From NCBI GenBank assembly GCA_963826145.1, contig CAWGVW010000001.1:124001-188000 (forward strand): 64,000 nt of DNA, written 5' to 3'. Position 1 is the first letter of the stretch. Every line of letters begins with the position of its first letter. This DNA comes from JBGPLJ01 sp963826145 (lineage in GTDB: Bacteria > Pseudomonadota > Gammaproteobacteria > Steroidobacterales > Steroidobacteraceae). A program made the position numbers and the translations under genes. Shown one piece after another: positions 44,591 through 53,444 of this stretch. Below the pieces are notes generated by a model. That model ran no database searches and was not told where the DNA came from. It saw only the letters and a program-made list of their open reading frames with translations.

Positions 44591-45256
44591 TCAGAACACG
44601 AACCGTGACGGCTGCTGCGCGTTCACCAATGCCGGGATGTCCGTTTCAAACAGGCTGGTACGTACGGCCGGCGTGTCGCCTGCCCGTCGCACCAGCATTG
44701 CCTGCATAGCCGGGGACTGGCCGACGACAACGAAAAGACGCCCGCCAGCTTTCAGGGCGCGCTCGAACCTGGCGTCATACGTTGGTATCGAACCGCTGAC
44801 GACGATGGCGTCGTAGCGGCTCACCTCGTCGCAGCGCCAGGCGTCAAGGGTTTCGACGGACACTCCGGTAACACCGGCCGCACGCAGGTTTCGGGTGGCG
44901 AGCGCCGCGAGGTCGGGATAGATCTCGACGCTACGGACCGAACCCGCGAGCGCCGCAAGACAGGCCGTCAGGAATCCGGTGCCTGTACCCACCTCCATCA
45001 CCGCGTCGGACTTGCCAAGGTCGAGCGCTTGCAGAATACGCCCGTCGACCTTGGGCGGGAGCATGACCTGCCCGTGGCCGAGCGGAATGGGGGTGTCCGC
45101 GAAGGCGCACTCGCGGAAATTCTCCGGTACGAAGTCCTCGCGGCGCACGGCGTCGAGCGTTGCCAGCACGCGCTCATCGAACACGGACCAGGCGCGCACC
45201 TGTTGCGCGATCATCTGCGTGCGCGCGAATTCGACGTTCAACATGAAGTGGTTCAC
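44591..45256 (-). CDS. pcm: protein-L-isoaspartate O-methyltransferase
   Basis: The 221-residue enzyme methylates damaged isoaspartyl residues in proteins for repair. ARTQMIAQQVRAWSV, FVPENFRECAFADTPIPLG and the SAM-binding motif VMEVGTGTGFLTACLAAL are visible. The protein retains the PCMT order but some motifs differ (GHGQVMLPP instead of GxGQTISxP), so it belongs to the divergent PCMT subgroup often linked to tolC. The start could also be the Met at residue 5 (45244). Confidence 0.88.
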   Translation of the reverse strand: MNHFMLNVEFARTQMIAQQVRAWSVFDERVLATLDAVRREDFVPENFRECAFADTPIPLGHGQVMLPPKVDGRILQALDLGKSDAVMEVGTGTGFLTACLAALAGSVRSVEIYPDLAALATRNLRAAGVTGVSVETLDAWRCDEVSRYDAIVVSGSIPTYDARFERALKAGGRLFVVVGQSPAMQAMLVRRAGDTPAVRTSLFETDIPALVNAQQPSRFVF

Positions 45257-45510
45257 CCCTGCGTAAAGGCGCGATCAATTATGGTGAATTTGATGGGGTG
45301 CGCCAAGGCCATGCGATATCCTTTCCCTGGGCGTCACTGGTCGCACGCGAGCGCAAGAAAACTGCATGGCGCCGGTGTTACCTGCCATCTCTGACTCTTG
45401 AGACAAAGGCGCTCCCCGGAACCGCGGCTTTCAGTCTGGCGGGCGACCGGCGGCAAAAAAAGAATGCGGAGCCCGACCGGGGCTCGGCAGGGGACAGAGG
45501 TTTCAAGCAA

Positions 45511-47811
45511 GTGATGCCGTTCATGGCCGTTGGCGGCGCGCTCGTGGCGCTGGGAGCGTGCGCACTCACGTTTCTCGTGCTGTGGCTGCGCGAACGCCGC
45601 CGCCGCGCTGCGGTTGCCGACCTCGGGGAAACGCTGCACACGATCGCCATCGACAACCGCTTCGACCAGCGCGTGCTCGACCTGAACGGCGAACCGACGG
45701 TCAATGCCGTGCGGGAAGCGGTCAACGAGATTCTCGAAAAGCTGTCCAAGAGCAAAGAGCGGGCGCTCGAGGGTGACACCCTGTTTGCGCGGCTCATGGA
45801 GTCCGTCTCCGAGGCCGTGGTCGTCCACCGCGAGCACATCGAGTACGCCAACAGCCGGTTTGGTGCACTTGTCGGTGTCACGCCGAAGGACCTCATCGGG
45901 CGGAAGTTGAGCGATCTCGTGCCGCCGGAATACGCCGAGCTTGTCAGCGACAACCTCCGCCGGCGCCTTACAGGCGAACCGGCATCGGAACGTTATGAAA
46001 TCGAGCTCGTCGGCGCCCAGGGCCAGGTGAGCCGCCTCGAACTCGCGTCGACGCCCCTCAATCTCGGCGGTACGGCGGCGCTCCTCGTCACGGCCGTCGA
46101 AATGACGCCACGGCGCGCGCAAGCCCAGACGCAGGACCGTTCGCGGGCCCTTGCGACACTCGACTCGATCGGCGAAGGGGTGATCACAACCGACGCGCGC
46201 GGCCGCATCGACTATCTGAATCAAGCGGCGGAGACCTTCACCGGCACGACGAGCGCCTCCGCGGCCGGCAAGTTCTTCGCGGATATCGCCGGCCTCGTCG
46301 ACGAAGGCAGCCGCAAGTCGCTCGGCGATCCGGTGCGCCAGTGTCTCGCCACCGGCGCGCGCGTGACGCTCGGTCGTCGGGCCTTGCTGCTTGCGAAGCA
46401 GGGCGGCACTGAATTTCATATCGAGATGAGCGCGGCGCCTATCCGCACGCCGACGCACGAGATCACGGGCGCCGTGCTCATCCTGCACGACGTCACCGAG
46501 ATGAGTGGCATTGCGCGCCAGATGTCCTACCAGGCGAGCCATGATGCGCTTACCGGTCTCGTCAATCGGCGCGAGTTCGAACGTCGCTTGCAGGAAGCGA
46601 TCGAAGTTGCGCACGGAGGGCAGACCTCGCACGTCCTCTGCTACCTGGATCTCGACCGGTTCAAAGCCGTGAACGACACCTGCGGACACCAGGCGGGTGA
46701 CAACATGCTTCGCGAGGTTGCGACCCTCCTGAAAGACCAGGTGCGCGATTCCGACACGGTAGGCCGCCTTGGTGGCGATGAGTTCGGACTCCTGCTCATC
46801 GGTTGCCCGCTCGAGAAGGCACGCCAGATCGCAGAGGACGTGACCCACGCGGTGAACGATTACCGCTTTGTGTGGAAGGACAAGATCTTCAATGTCGGGG
46901 TCAGCATCGGACTCATCGAGATCGGGCAGGAGAGCGGCACGCTCGATGACGTGATGAGCGCCGCTGATTCCGCGTGCTACGTCGCCAAGAAACAGGGCGC
47001 GATGCACGTTCATGTCTATTCCGCGCGCGATGAAGCGGCGGCACGCCACCGTGGCGAAATCCAGTGGCTGCAGAAACTGCAGACGGCCCTGCGCGATAAC
47101 CGATTCGAGCTCTACGTGCAGCCGATCGTCGCGACAAGCGAGGGCGGCGAAACGAGTGGCCCGGCGCTTGAAGTCTTTGTGCGCATGATGGATGGCGAGG
47201 ATGCCTCCGTCGGGCCCGCGGAATTTCTGAAGACGGCCGAGCGCTATCGCCTGATGCCGCTCGTCGACCGCTGGGTGGTGCAGACGGCGCTTGCGGCGAT
47301 CGGCCGCGGCGGGCTGCGTGTGCCCGAGGGACGGAGCGTCGCGATCAACATCGCCGGCCAGACGCTGGGTGATTCGCAGTTTCTTGAATTCGTGGTCGAC
47401 TGCTTCGACCGCACGGGCATTTCGCCGTCGCAGGTGTGCTTCGAGGTCACGGAGAATTCCGTCGTCACCAATCTAGACTACGCGCGGCGCTTCATCGGCG
47501 TGCTGCACGGCATGGGCTGCAAGTTCGCGCTCGATGACTTCGGCAGCGGCCTCGGTTCCTTCTCGAACCTGAAAACGCTTGCCATGGATTACCTCAAGAT
47601 CGACGGCAGTTTCATGCGCAACATCGCCCGCGATACGGTGAACCAGGCGATGGTGACGGCGATGATCAAGCTCGCGCGCACGCTCGATTTCAAGACGATC
47701 GCGGAGCAGGTCGAGGACCCCTCATCGCTCGAGGCGGCGAAAAAGATGGGTATCGACTTCGTGCAGGGCTACATCATCGGTCGCCCGCAGCCGATGCAGG
47801 CGTCCGGCTGA
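45511..47811 (+). CDS. PAS-GGDEF-EAL cyclic-di-GMP signalling protein
   Basis: The protein of about 766 residues starts with one transmembrane helix (FMAVGGALVALGACALTFLVLW), then two PAS domains (VVVHREHIEYANSRFGALVG and GEGVITTDARGRIDYLNQAA), a GGDEF domain and an EAL domain. GRLGGDEFG is intact and an RDSD inhibitory site lies five residues before it, so the cyclase should be active and feedback controlled. In the EAL domain the signature reads EVF instead of EAL, but the Glu and later EVTE, DDFGSG, KIDG and AEQVE residues are kept. I prefer GTG 45511; a longer frame from 45298 looks non-coding at its start. Confidence 0.9.
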   Translation: MMPFMAVGGALVALGACALTFLVLWLRERRRRAAVADLGETLHTIAIDNRFDQRVLDLNGEPTVNAVREAVNEILEKLSKSKERALEGDTLFARLMESVSEAVVVHREHIEYANSRFGALVGVTPKDLIGRKLSDLVPPEYAELVSDNLRRRLTGEPASERYEIELVGAQGQVSRLELASTPLNLGGTAALLVTAVEMTPRRAQAQTQDRSRALATLDSIGEGVITTDARGRIDYLNQAAETFTGTTSASAAGKFFADIAGLVDEGSRKSLGDPVRQCLATGARVTLGRRALLLAKQGGTEFHIEMSAAPIRTPTHEITGAVLILHDVTEMSGIARQMSYQASHDALTGLVNRREFERRLQEAIEVAHGGQTSHVLCYLDLDRFKAVNDTCGHQAGDNMLREVATLLKDQVRDSDTVGRLGGDEFGLLLIGCPLEKARQIAEDVTHAVNDYRFVWKDKIFNVGVSIGLIEIGQESGTLDDVMSAADSACYVAKKQGAMHVHVYSARDEAAARHRGEIQWLQKLQTALRDNRFELYVQPIVATSEGGETSGPALEVFVRMMDGEDASVGPAEFLKTAERYRLMPLVDRWVVQTALAAIGRGGLRVPEGRSVAINIAGQTLGDSQFLEFVVDCFDRTGISPSQVCFEVTENSVVTNLDYARRFIGVLHGMGCKFALDDFGSGLGSFSNLKTLAMDYLKIDGSFMRNIARDTVNQAMVTAMIKLARTLDFKTIAEQVEDPSSLEAAKKMGIDFVQGYIIGRPQPMQASG

Positions 47812-47818
47812 TCTAATG

Positions 47819-47856
47819 CCCTCTCCCCGTCCCCGGGGAGAGGGTTACGGTGAGGG
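47819..47856 (+). repeat. REP-like palindromic repeat, copy 2
   Basis: A 10-bp inverted repeat (CCCTCTCCCC / GGGGAGAGGG) with a 6-base loop is followed by TTACGGTGAGGGT, the same plan as the copy at 8235-8268. It fills the gap between the stops of two convergent genes, where it may act as a bidirectional terminator. Confidence 0.75.
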
Positions 47857-47860
47857 TGTC

Positions 47861-49084
47861 CTAGATCTGGAACGGCGGCGGAATCGGGAGGCCCAGTTCG
47901 ATCTGGCCCCGGACCGTCGGCGTAATGGCTTGCGACTGGAAGTGCACGCGATACATCTGCACGTCGCGAAAATAGCGCTGCAATCGCTCGCCGCGGCGAA
48001 CGACGGATGCGCCGACGCTATGGAACAACATCTCGACGGCCTCACACGCTGCGCGGCAACCTTCGCGTGAGACGCCCCACACCTGCATCGTCTCCTCGGC
48101 CGTGATGGGCGCCCCGGTCTTCATCCACCGCTGGCACTGATCCATGTAGAGACGGGTGGCGCCGAGCGTCAGTGCTTCGGCCGCGTCCGCACGGCACATC
48201 GCCTCGCCGTACAGCCGCTGAAACTCGGACTCGTGCATGCGCGGACGCGTCGGTTGGAGAAAACTCGGCTTGCTGCGCAGTTGCCGCTCAAATTCCTCGC
48301 AGGCCGCGCGCGCGGCGCCGGTCAGGATGGCTCCGAACTCGCAGCTGAACCAGCCGTAGATGATGCCGAGGAATAGGCCCTCTCGGTGCAGGCGCGTGCC
48401 GGGCGTACCGTCCGGCAGTCCTGCGGTCGAGAAGCGCACGATGGGGTTCGGCACGATGTGCCGATCCGGAATGAAGACTTTCGTGAGCTGCACGCTGTTC
48501 GAGCCGCTCGCCTGCATGCCCATCGTCGCATCGCCGCCCCAATCGGGCAGCACGGTGACCTTTTCGCGCGCGACGACGAATGCAATCGGCGTGAGCTTGC
48601 CGTCAGGTCCCGGGATCGGGGCGCCGGCGAGAAAATGATTCGACACGGGAATTCCCGAAGCGAACGGCCAGAGGCCCGAGACGATGTAGCCGCTATCGAC
48701 GCGCTCGAACGTCGGGAGGCCCGCCGGACCCGCCGCGAAGGCGGCGCGGAAGTCCCCGTCCGGTCCGAAGAGCTCCCGTTGCGCGTCTTCGCTGAAACTC
48801 GACCCGAGGACCACCGCGTGGGAGGAGGCGAGCGTGTAGCACCATGCGCTTCCCGGGTGGCCGCGCGACAGCTCCATGATCACGCGGATGTAGGTCTCGC
48901 AATCCGTGCCGAAGCCGCCGAACAAGCGCGGCTGCAAGATGCGATAGAACCCGCCCTCGAGCAGCCGGCGGTGGATTGCCTCTGAGTAACAGCCGCGCGC
49001 GTCGTTATCGTCCTGCTGCTCGCGCAGTTCCGCGCCGATTTCCCTGGCCTGGGCTATGAGCGACTCGGACGATGGCGGCTTCAT
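47861..49084 (-). CDS. acyl-CoA dehydrogenase-fold flavin-dependent monooxygenase-like protein
   Basis: The 407-residue protein has the acyl-CoA dehydrogenase fold and resembles two-component flavin monooxygenases (HpaH/HsaA/DszC type): FYRILQPRLFGGF, SRGHPGSAWCYTLASSHA, VSGLWPFASGIPVSNHF and the C-terminal EMLFHSVGASVVRRGERLQRYFRDV. These enzymes use reduced flavin supplied by a separate reductase to hydroxylate aromatic or steroid-derived rings. No reductase gene lies nearby, so the substrate and partner are unknown. It stands alone between convergent and tandem neighbours. Confidence 0.82.
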   Translation of the reverse strand: MKPPSSESLIAQAREIGAELREQQDDNDARGCYSEAIHRRLLEGGFYRILQPRLFGGFGTDCETYIRVIMELSRGHPGSAWCYTLASSHAVVLGSSFSEDAQRELFGPDGDFRAAFAAGPAGLPTFERVDSGYIVSGLWPFASGIPVSNHFLAGAPIPGPDGKLTPIAFVVAREKVTVLPDWGGDATMGMQASGSNSVQLTKVFIPDRHIVPNPIVRFSTAGLPDGTPGTRLHREGLFLGIIYGWFSCEFGAILTGAARAACEEFERQLRSKPSFLQPTRPRMHESEFQRLYGEAMCRADAAEALTLGATRLYMDQCQRWMKTGAPITAEETMQVWGVSREGCRAACEAVEMLFHSVGASVVRRGERLQRYFRDVQMYRVHFQSQAITPTVRGQIELGLPIPPPFQI

Positions 49085-49138
49085 GAGTCGACTACGGCCA
49101 AGACGGCAGCGGCCCGCCCTGACGAGGTCTCGTAGTGT

Positions 49139-51184
49139 CTATAGCAGCGGCACGAGCAGCAGCGCGACGATGTTGATGATCTTGATGAGCGGGTTAATCG
49201 CCGGGCCCGCCGTGTCCTTGTAGGGATCGCCCACGGTGTCGCCAGTGACGGCAGCCTTGTGCGTCTCCGAGCCCTTGCCGCCGAAGTGGCCTTCCTCGAT
49301 GTACTTCTTCGCGTTGTCCCAAGCGCCGCCGCCGGTGCACATCGAGATAGCGACGAAGAGTCCGGTCACGATTGTGCCGATCAGCAGCCCGCCGAGCGCC
49401 TTGATGCCCGCGCCCTCACCCATTAGATAGGTCATGCCGAAACCGACGACCACTGGCACGAGAATCGGCAGTAGCGACGGAATAATCATTTCCTTGATCG
49501 CCGCGCGCGTGAGCAGATCCACGGCGCGTGAGTAATCCGGCTTCGCCGTGCCTTCCATAATGCCTTTTATCTCGCGGAACTGGCGCCGCACCTCGATGAC
49601 GACCGAACCCGCCGCGCGCCCGACGGCCTCCATCGCCATCGCGCCGAAGAGGTAGGGCACCATGCCGCCGATAAATAGACCAATAATCACGGGCGGATCC
49701 GAGAGTGTGAAATCCTGGGACTTGCCCACCGCAGCAAGGTTGTGTGTGTAGTCGGCGAAGAGTACGAGCGCGGCGAGACCCGCCGAGCCGATCGCATAGC
49801 CCTTCGTGACCGCCTTCGTGGTATTGCCGACGGCGTCGAGCGCGTCGGTGATCTTGCGGACTTCCTTCGGCAGGCCCGCCATTTCGGCGATGCCGCCGCC
49901 GTTATCCGTGATCGGGCCGTACGCATCGAGCGCGACGATCATGCCCGTCATCGACAGCATGGCGGTCGCAGCGATCGCGATTCCGTACAGTCCTTCGATC
50001 GTGTAGGCGCCGTAGATGGCGCTGCACACCGCGAGCACCGGCAGCGCCGTCGACTTCATCGACACCGCGAGTCCGGCGATCACGTTCGTGCCGTGCCCGG
50101 TCTGCGAGGCTTCGGCGACGTAGCGGACCGGCCCGTATTCGGTGGCCGTGTAGTACTCCGTGATCCAGATGAGCGCGGCCGTGAGGCCGAGGCCGATGAG
50201 CGTGCATTCGAACAGGCGAATCGCATCTGGCCCCATCATGTTCCCGGTCACGAACCAGAAGCCGACGAGCGCGAGCACGCCCGAGACGATCACGCCCCGA
50301 TAGAGCGCGTTCATGATCTTGCCGCCTTCCTTCGCGCTCACGAAATACGAGCCGACGATGCAAGCGACGATTGAAACGGCGCCGAGCACGAGCGGATAGA
50401 GAATGTAGTTGAGATCAATGCCGGCGTCGGTCCGGAAGAGGAGGCCGCCGAGCACCATCGTCGCAACGACGGTAACCGCGTAGGTTTCGAAGAGGTCTGC
50501 CGCCATGCCGGCGCAATCCCCGACGTTATCGCCGACGTTGTCGGCAATGACCGCAGGGTTGCGCGGGTCGTCTTCCGGTATGCCCGCTTCCACCTTACCG
50601 ACGAGATCCGCGCCGACGTCCGCGCCCTTGGTGAAGATGCCACCGCCGAGCCGCGCGAAGATCGAGATGAGCGACCCGCCGAAAGCGAGCCCGATGAGGG
50701 AATGCAAAGCCGTCTCGTCACCGACGAACCTGCGCAGCACCATGAAGTAGGCTGCGACGCCGAGCAGTCCGAGGCCGACCACGAGCATTCCGGTGATGGC
50801 GCCACCGCGGAAGGCAACCTGGAGGGCTGGATTCAGCCCGATGCTCGCCGCGTGGGCAGTGCGGACGTTCGCGCGCACCGAGATATTCATGCCGATGTAG
50901 CCGGCGAGGCCCGAGAGCAACGCGCCGACGGCGAACCCGCCGGCTGTCGGCCAGCCGAGCGGCGACAATCCGAGCACCAGGAGCAGCACGACGCCGACGA
51001 TCGCGATTGCCGTGTATTGACGATTGAGGTAGGCGCGCGCGCCCACTTGAATGGCGGCGGCAATTTCCTGCATGCGTGCGTTGCCCGCAGGCTGCGCCAG
51101 GATCCAGCGCACCGACACGACGCCGTACAGGATGGCAATAACGCCCGCACCGACTGCGAGCCACAGGGCAATATCCGCTGACAT
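49139..51184 (-). CDS. hppA: membrane-bound proton-translocating pyrophosphatase, K+-independent type
   Basis: The 681-residue, roughly 16-helix protein couples PPi hydrolysis to proton pumping across the inner membrane. The substrate site is seen in GGGIFTKGADVGADLVGKVE, EDDPRNPAVIADNVGDNVGD and, near the C-terminus, GGAWDNAKKYIEEG and TVGDPYKDTAGPAINPLIK. Lys457 in GNTTKAVTKG occupies the position that is Ala in K+-dependent enzymes, so this is the K+-independent class. It lies 146 bases downstream of pfp on the same strand; a weak promoter (TCGACA-18-TTTAAA) may precede it. Confidence 0.96.
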   Translation of the reverse strand: MSADIALWLAVGAGVIAILYGVVSVRWILAQPAGNARMQEIAAAIQVGARAYLNRQYTAIAIVGVVLLLVLGLSPLGWPTAGGFAVGALLSGLAGYIGMNISVRANVRTAHAASIGLNPALQVAFRGGAITGMLVVGLGLLGVAAYFMVLRRFVGDETALHSLIGLAFGGSLISIFARLGGGIFTKGADVGADLVGKVEAGIPEDDPRNPAVIADNVGDNVGDCAGMAADLFETYAVTVVATMVLGGLLFRTDAGIDLNYILYPLVLGAVSIVACIVGSYFVSAKEGGKIMNALYRGVIVSGVLALVGFWFVTGNMMGPDAIRLFECTLIGLGLTAALIWITEYYTATEYGPVRYVAEASQTGHGTNVIAGLAVSMKSTALPVLAVCSAIYGAYTIEGLYGIAIAATAMLSMTGMIVALDAYGPITDNGGGIAEMAGLPKEVRKITDALDAVGNTTKAVTKGYAIGSAGLAALVLFADYTHNLAAVGKSQDFTLSDPPVIIGLFIGGMVPYLFGAMAMEAVGRAAGSVVIEVRRQFREIKGIMEGTAKPDYSRAVDLLTRAAIKEMIIPSLLPILVPVVVGFGMTYLMGEGAGIKALGGLLIGTIVTGLFVAISMCTGGGAWDNAKKYIEEGHFGGKGSETHKAAVTGDTVGDPYKDTAGPAINPLIKIINIVALLLVPLL

Positions 51185-51330
51185 GAGCTTTCCCCCCAGG
51201 AAGGGCAGTTCAATTTTTAAATGGGTTGTCGTCTACGGTTGTCGAGGACGCCGGCGCTTTTTTGGAATCCCTGTCTTGAGAGACTCTTAAGGCCTGCAAG
51301 CGCTTCTGCGCCCTCGAAAAAGGGGCGGGA

Positions 51331-52602
51331 CTATACCACAAAGGCCGTCGCCAACTTCTTCCGCACCGGACTCAACTTAAGCACCGCATAGACTGGCAGG
51401 CCGTTGCGGTAGGGTGGGTAGTCTTCTCCCGTAATCAGCGGTTCGAGGTAGCGGCGGCAGGCCGCCGTGATGCCAAAACCGTCGTCCGTGATGTACTCCC
51501 GCGGCACGTGCTTTTCGACGTTCGCCACTTTGGCGAGCGGCACGTGATCGATCTTCCAGCGATACGGTTTCGAGGAGGTGCGCCTGATCATCGGCATGAT
51601 TGCGTTGTGGCCCTTGATCGCAAGTTCCACCGCGGCCTTGCCGACAGCGTACGCCTGCTCGACGTCAACCTTCGAGGCGATATGGCGGGCGGAGCGCTGC
51701 AGGTAGTCCGCAACGGCCCAGTGAAACTTGTAGCCGAGATTCGCGCGCACCATATCCGCGACCAGCGGACCGACGCCGCCGAGCTGCGTGTGGCCGAAGG
51801 CGTCCTTCGTGCCGGCTTCCGCCAGGAATTTTCCGTCCGGGTGGTGCGCTCCTTCCGACACGACAACTACGCAATATCCGTAGTCCGTCACGCACTGCTT
51901 CACGCGTTCGAGGAATTTCGCCTGCTCGAAGGGAATCTCCGGGAACAGGATGATGTGCGGCGGATCACCCGCCTTGTGGCCCGCGAGGCCCGCGGCGGCC
52001 GCGATCCAGCCCGCATGCCGCCCCATCACTTCGAGCACGAATACCTTCGTCGACGTGCGCGCCATCGAGGCGACGTCGAGCGCGGCTTCAAGCGTGGACA
52101 CGGCGACATATTTGGCGACTGAGGCAAAGCCCGGGCACTGATCGGTGAAGGGCAGATCGTTGTCGACGGTTTTTGGCACGCCGATGCAGGTGATCGGGTA
52201 GCCGAGTTCGCTCCCGATCTGTGACACCTTGTGGGCGGTGTCCATCGAATCGTTGCCGCCGTTGTAGAAGAAATAGCCGATGTCGTGTGCGCGGAAGACT
52301 TCGATGAGGCGTTCGTATTCGGCGCGATTCTTGTCAAGACCCTTGAGTTTGTAGCGTGCCGAGCCGAATGCGCCGCCCGGCGTGTGGCGCAGGGCGCGGA
52401 TTGCCGCGGCACTCTCCTTGTCGGTGTCGATCAGGTCCTCGGTGAGCGCTCCAATGATGCCGTGCCGGCCTGCATAGAGCTTCCCGATGTACTTGCGGTG
52501 CTTGCGGGCCGCCTCGATGACGCCGGCAGCCGAGGTATTGATCACCGCGGAAACACCGCCCGATTGCGCGTAGAAAGCATTGCGCGCTGCGCTCTTTTTC
52601 AT
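51331..52602 (-). CDS. pfp: pyrophosphate-dependent 6-phosphofructokinase
   Basis: The 423-residue protein is a phosphofructokinase of the PPi-dependent group. Asp118 in GGNDSM and Lys144 in PKTVDND are the residues that select PPi over ATP. Other conserved parts are YAQSGGVSAVINTSAAG, LEVMGRHAGWIAAAAG and the C-terminal hexose site. The reaction is reversible and runs glycolysis or gluconeogenesis with PPi. It precedes hppA on the same strand, as known from methanotrophs where the two are co-transcribed, suggesting a shared PPi economy. Confidence 0.94.
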   Translation of the reverse strand: MKKSAARNAFYAQSGGVSAVINTSAAGVIEAARKHRKYIGKLYAGRHGIIGALTEDLIDTDKESAAAIRALRHTPGGAFGSARYKLKGLDKNRAEYERLIEVFRAHDIGYFFYNGGNDSMDTAHKVSQIGSELGYPITCIGVPKTVDNDLPFTDQCPGFASVAKYVAVSTLEAALDVASMARTSTKVFVLEVMGRHAGWIAAAAGLAGHKAGDPPHIILFPEIPFEQAKFLERVKQCVTDYGYCVVVVSEGAHHPDGKFLAEAGTKDAFGHTQLGGVGPLVADMVRANLGYKFHWAVADYLQRSARHIASKVDVEQAYAVGKAAVELAIKGHNAIMPMIRRTSSKPYRWKIDHVPLAKVANVEKHVPREYITDDGFGITAACRRYLEPLITGEDYPPYRNGLPVYAVLKLSPVRKKLATAFVV

Positions 52603-52748
52603 CTCGAACGTCCCCTTGGAAATTGCGTCGCCGCCCCATCCTTACCGCGAGCCAAGAATATCAGAGGGTCCCGCGCATTGACGCGTCTCGGTCGGACCCT
52701 GTAGCGTAGCGCGCCGTTTTTCGACTGGCAGACGGAGACGCGGACAGC

Positions 52749-53423
52749 ATGCGATTGATTCTTCTCGGGGCACCCGGTTCAGGCAAGGGCACTCAGTCGC
52801 AGAAGCTCGTCGAACGCTACGCGGTCCCCCAGATTTCCACTGGGGACCTGCTACGCGAGGCGCGGGAGAAGGGCAGCCCGCTCGGCCTGCAGGCAAAAGC
52901 GGCCATGGACGCCGGCAAACTCGTCGACGACTCGATCGTGCTCGGGATCATCCGCGAGCGGCTCGCGCGAGCAGACACGGGCAACGGCTTCATCCTCGAC
53001 GGTTTTCCGCGCAACCTCGCACAGGCCGACGCGCTCGGTACGATGCTGAAGGAGATCGGCCAGCCCATCGATGCGGTGATCCTGATGCAGGTCGACCCCG
53101 ACGTGCTCTTTCGCCGTCTCACCGGCCGGCGCACCTGCAAGGAATGCGGGCGTATCTTCAACATCTACACCTCGCCGCCCGGGACGCTTCCTCATTGTGA
53201 TCGCTGCCGCGACCGCCCCGTGCTCGTGCAGCGCCCCGACGACAACGAGGATGTGATCGAGAACCGGCTCAAGGTGTATGCAGCGCAGACGAAGCCCCTC
53301 ATCGAGTACTACGACAAGCTGAAGCTCCTGCGGCGCGTCGACGCCGAGGGCGGCGTCGATGAAGTCTTCGCGCGGATCGAGCGCGTACTTGATGCGACAG
53401 CGGCACACGCCCGCAAATCCTGA
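52749..53423 (+). CDS. adk: adenylate kinase
   Basis: The 224-residue long-form adenylate kinase balances ATP, ADP and AMP. The P-loop is GAPGSGKGTQ, the AMP site ISTGDLLR and FILDGFPRNLAQA follow. The LID has a four-cysteine zinc site (CKECGRIFN and HCDRC), as in many Gram-positive and some proteobacterial enzymes. Length is standard. It diverges from pfp with 146 bases between and converges on rnd. Confidence 0.97.
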   Translation: MRLILLGAPGSGKGTQSQKLVERYAVPQISTGDLLREAREKGSPLGLQAKAAMDAGKLVDDSIVLGIIRERLARADTGNGFILDGFPRNLAQADALGTMLKEIGQPIDAVILMQVDPDVLFRRLTGRRTCKECGRIFNIYTSPPGTLPHCDRCRDRPVLVQRPDDNEDVIENRLKVYAAQTKPLIEYYDKLKLLRRVDAEGGVDEVFARIERVLDATAAHARKS

Positions 53424-53444
53424 TCTTCGGGCCCGGATTTGAGC

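Noticed and set aside
45298..45510. Longer N-terminus for the GGDEF-EAL protein from GTG 45298
   Set aside because: The extra 71 residues look non-coding (no domain, mixed charge) and the membrane helix is N-terminal from the later start.
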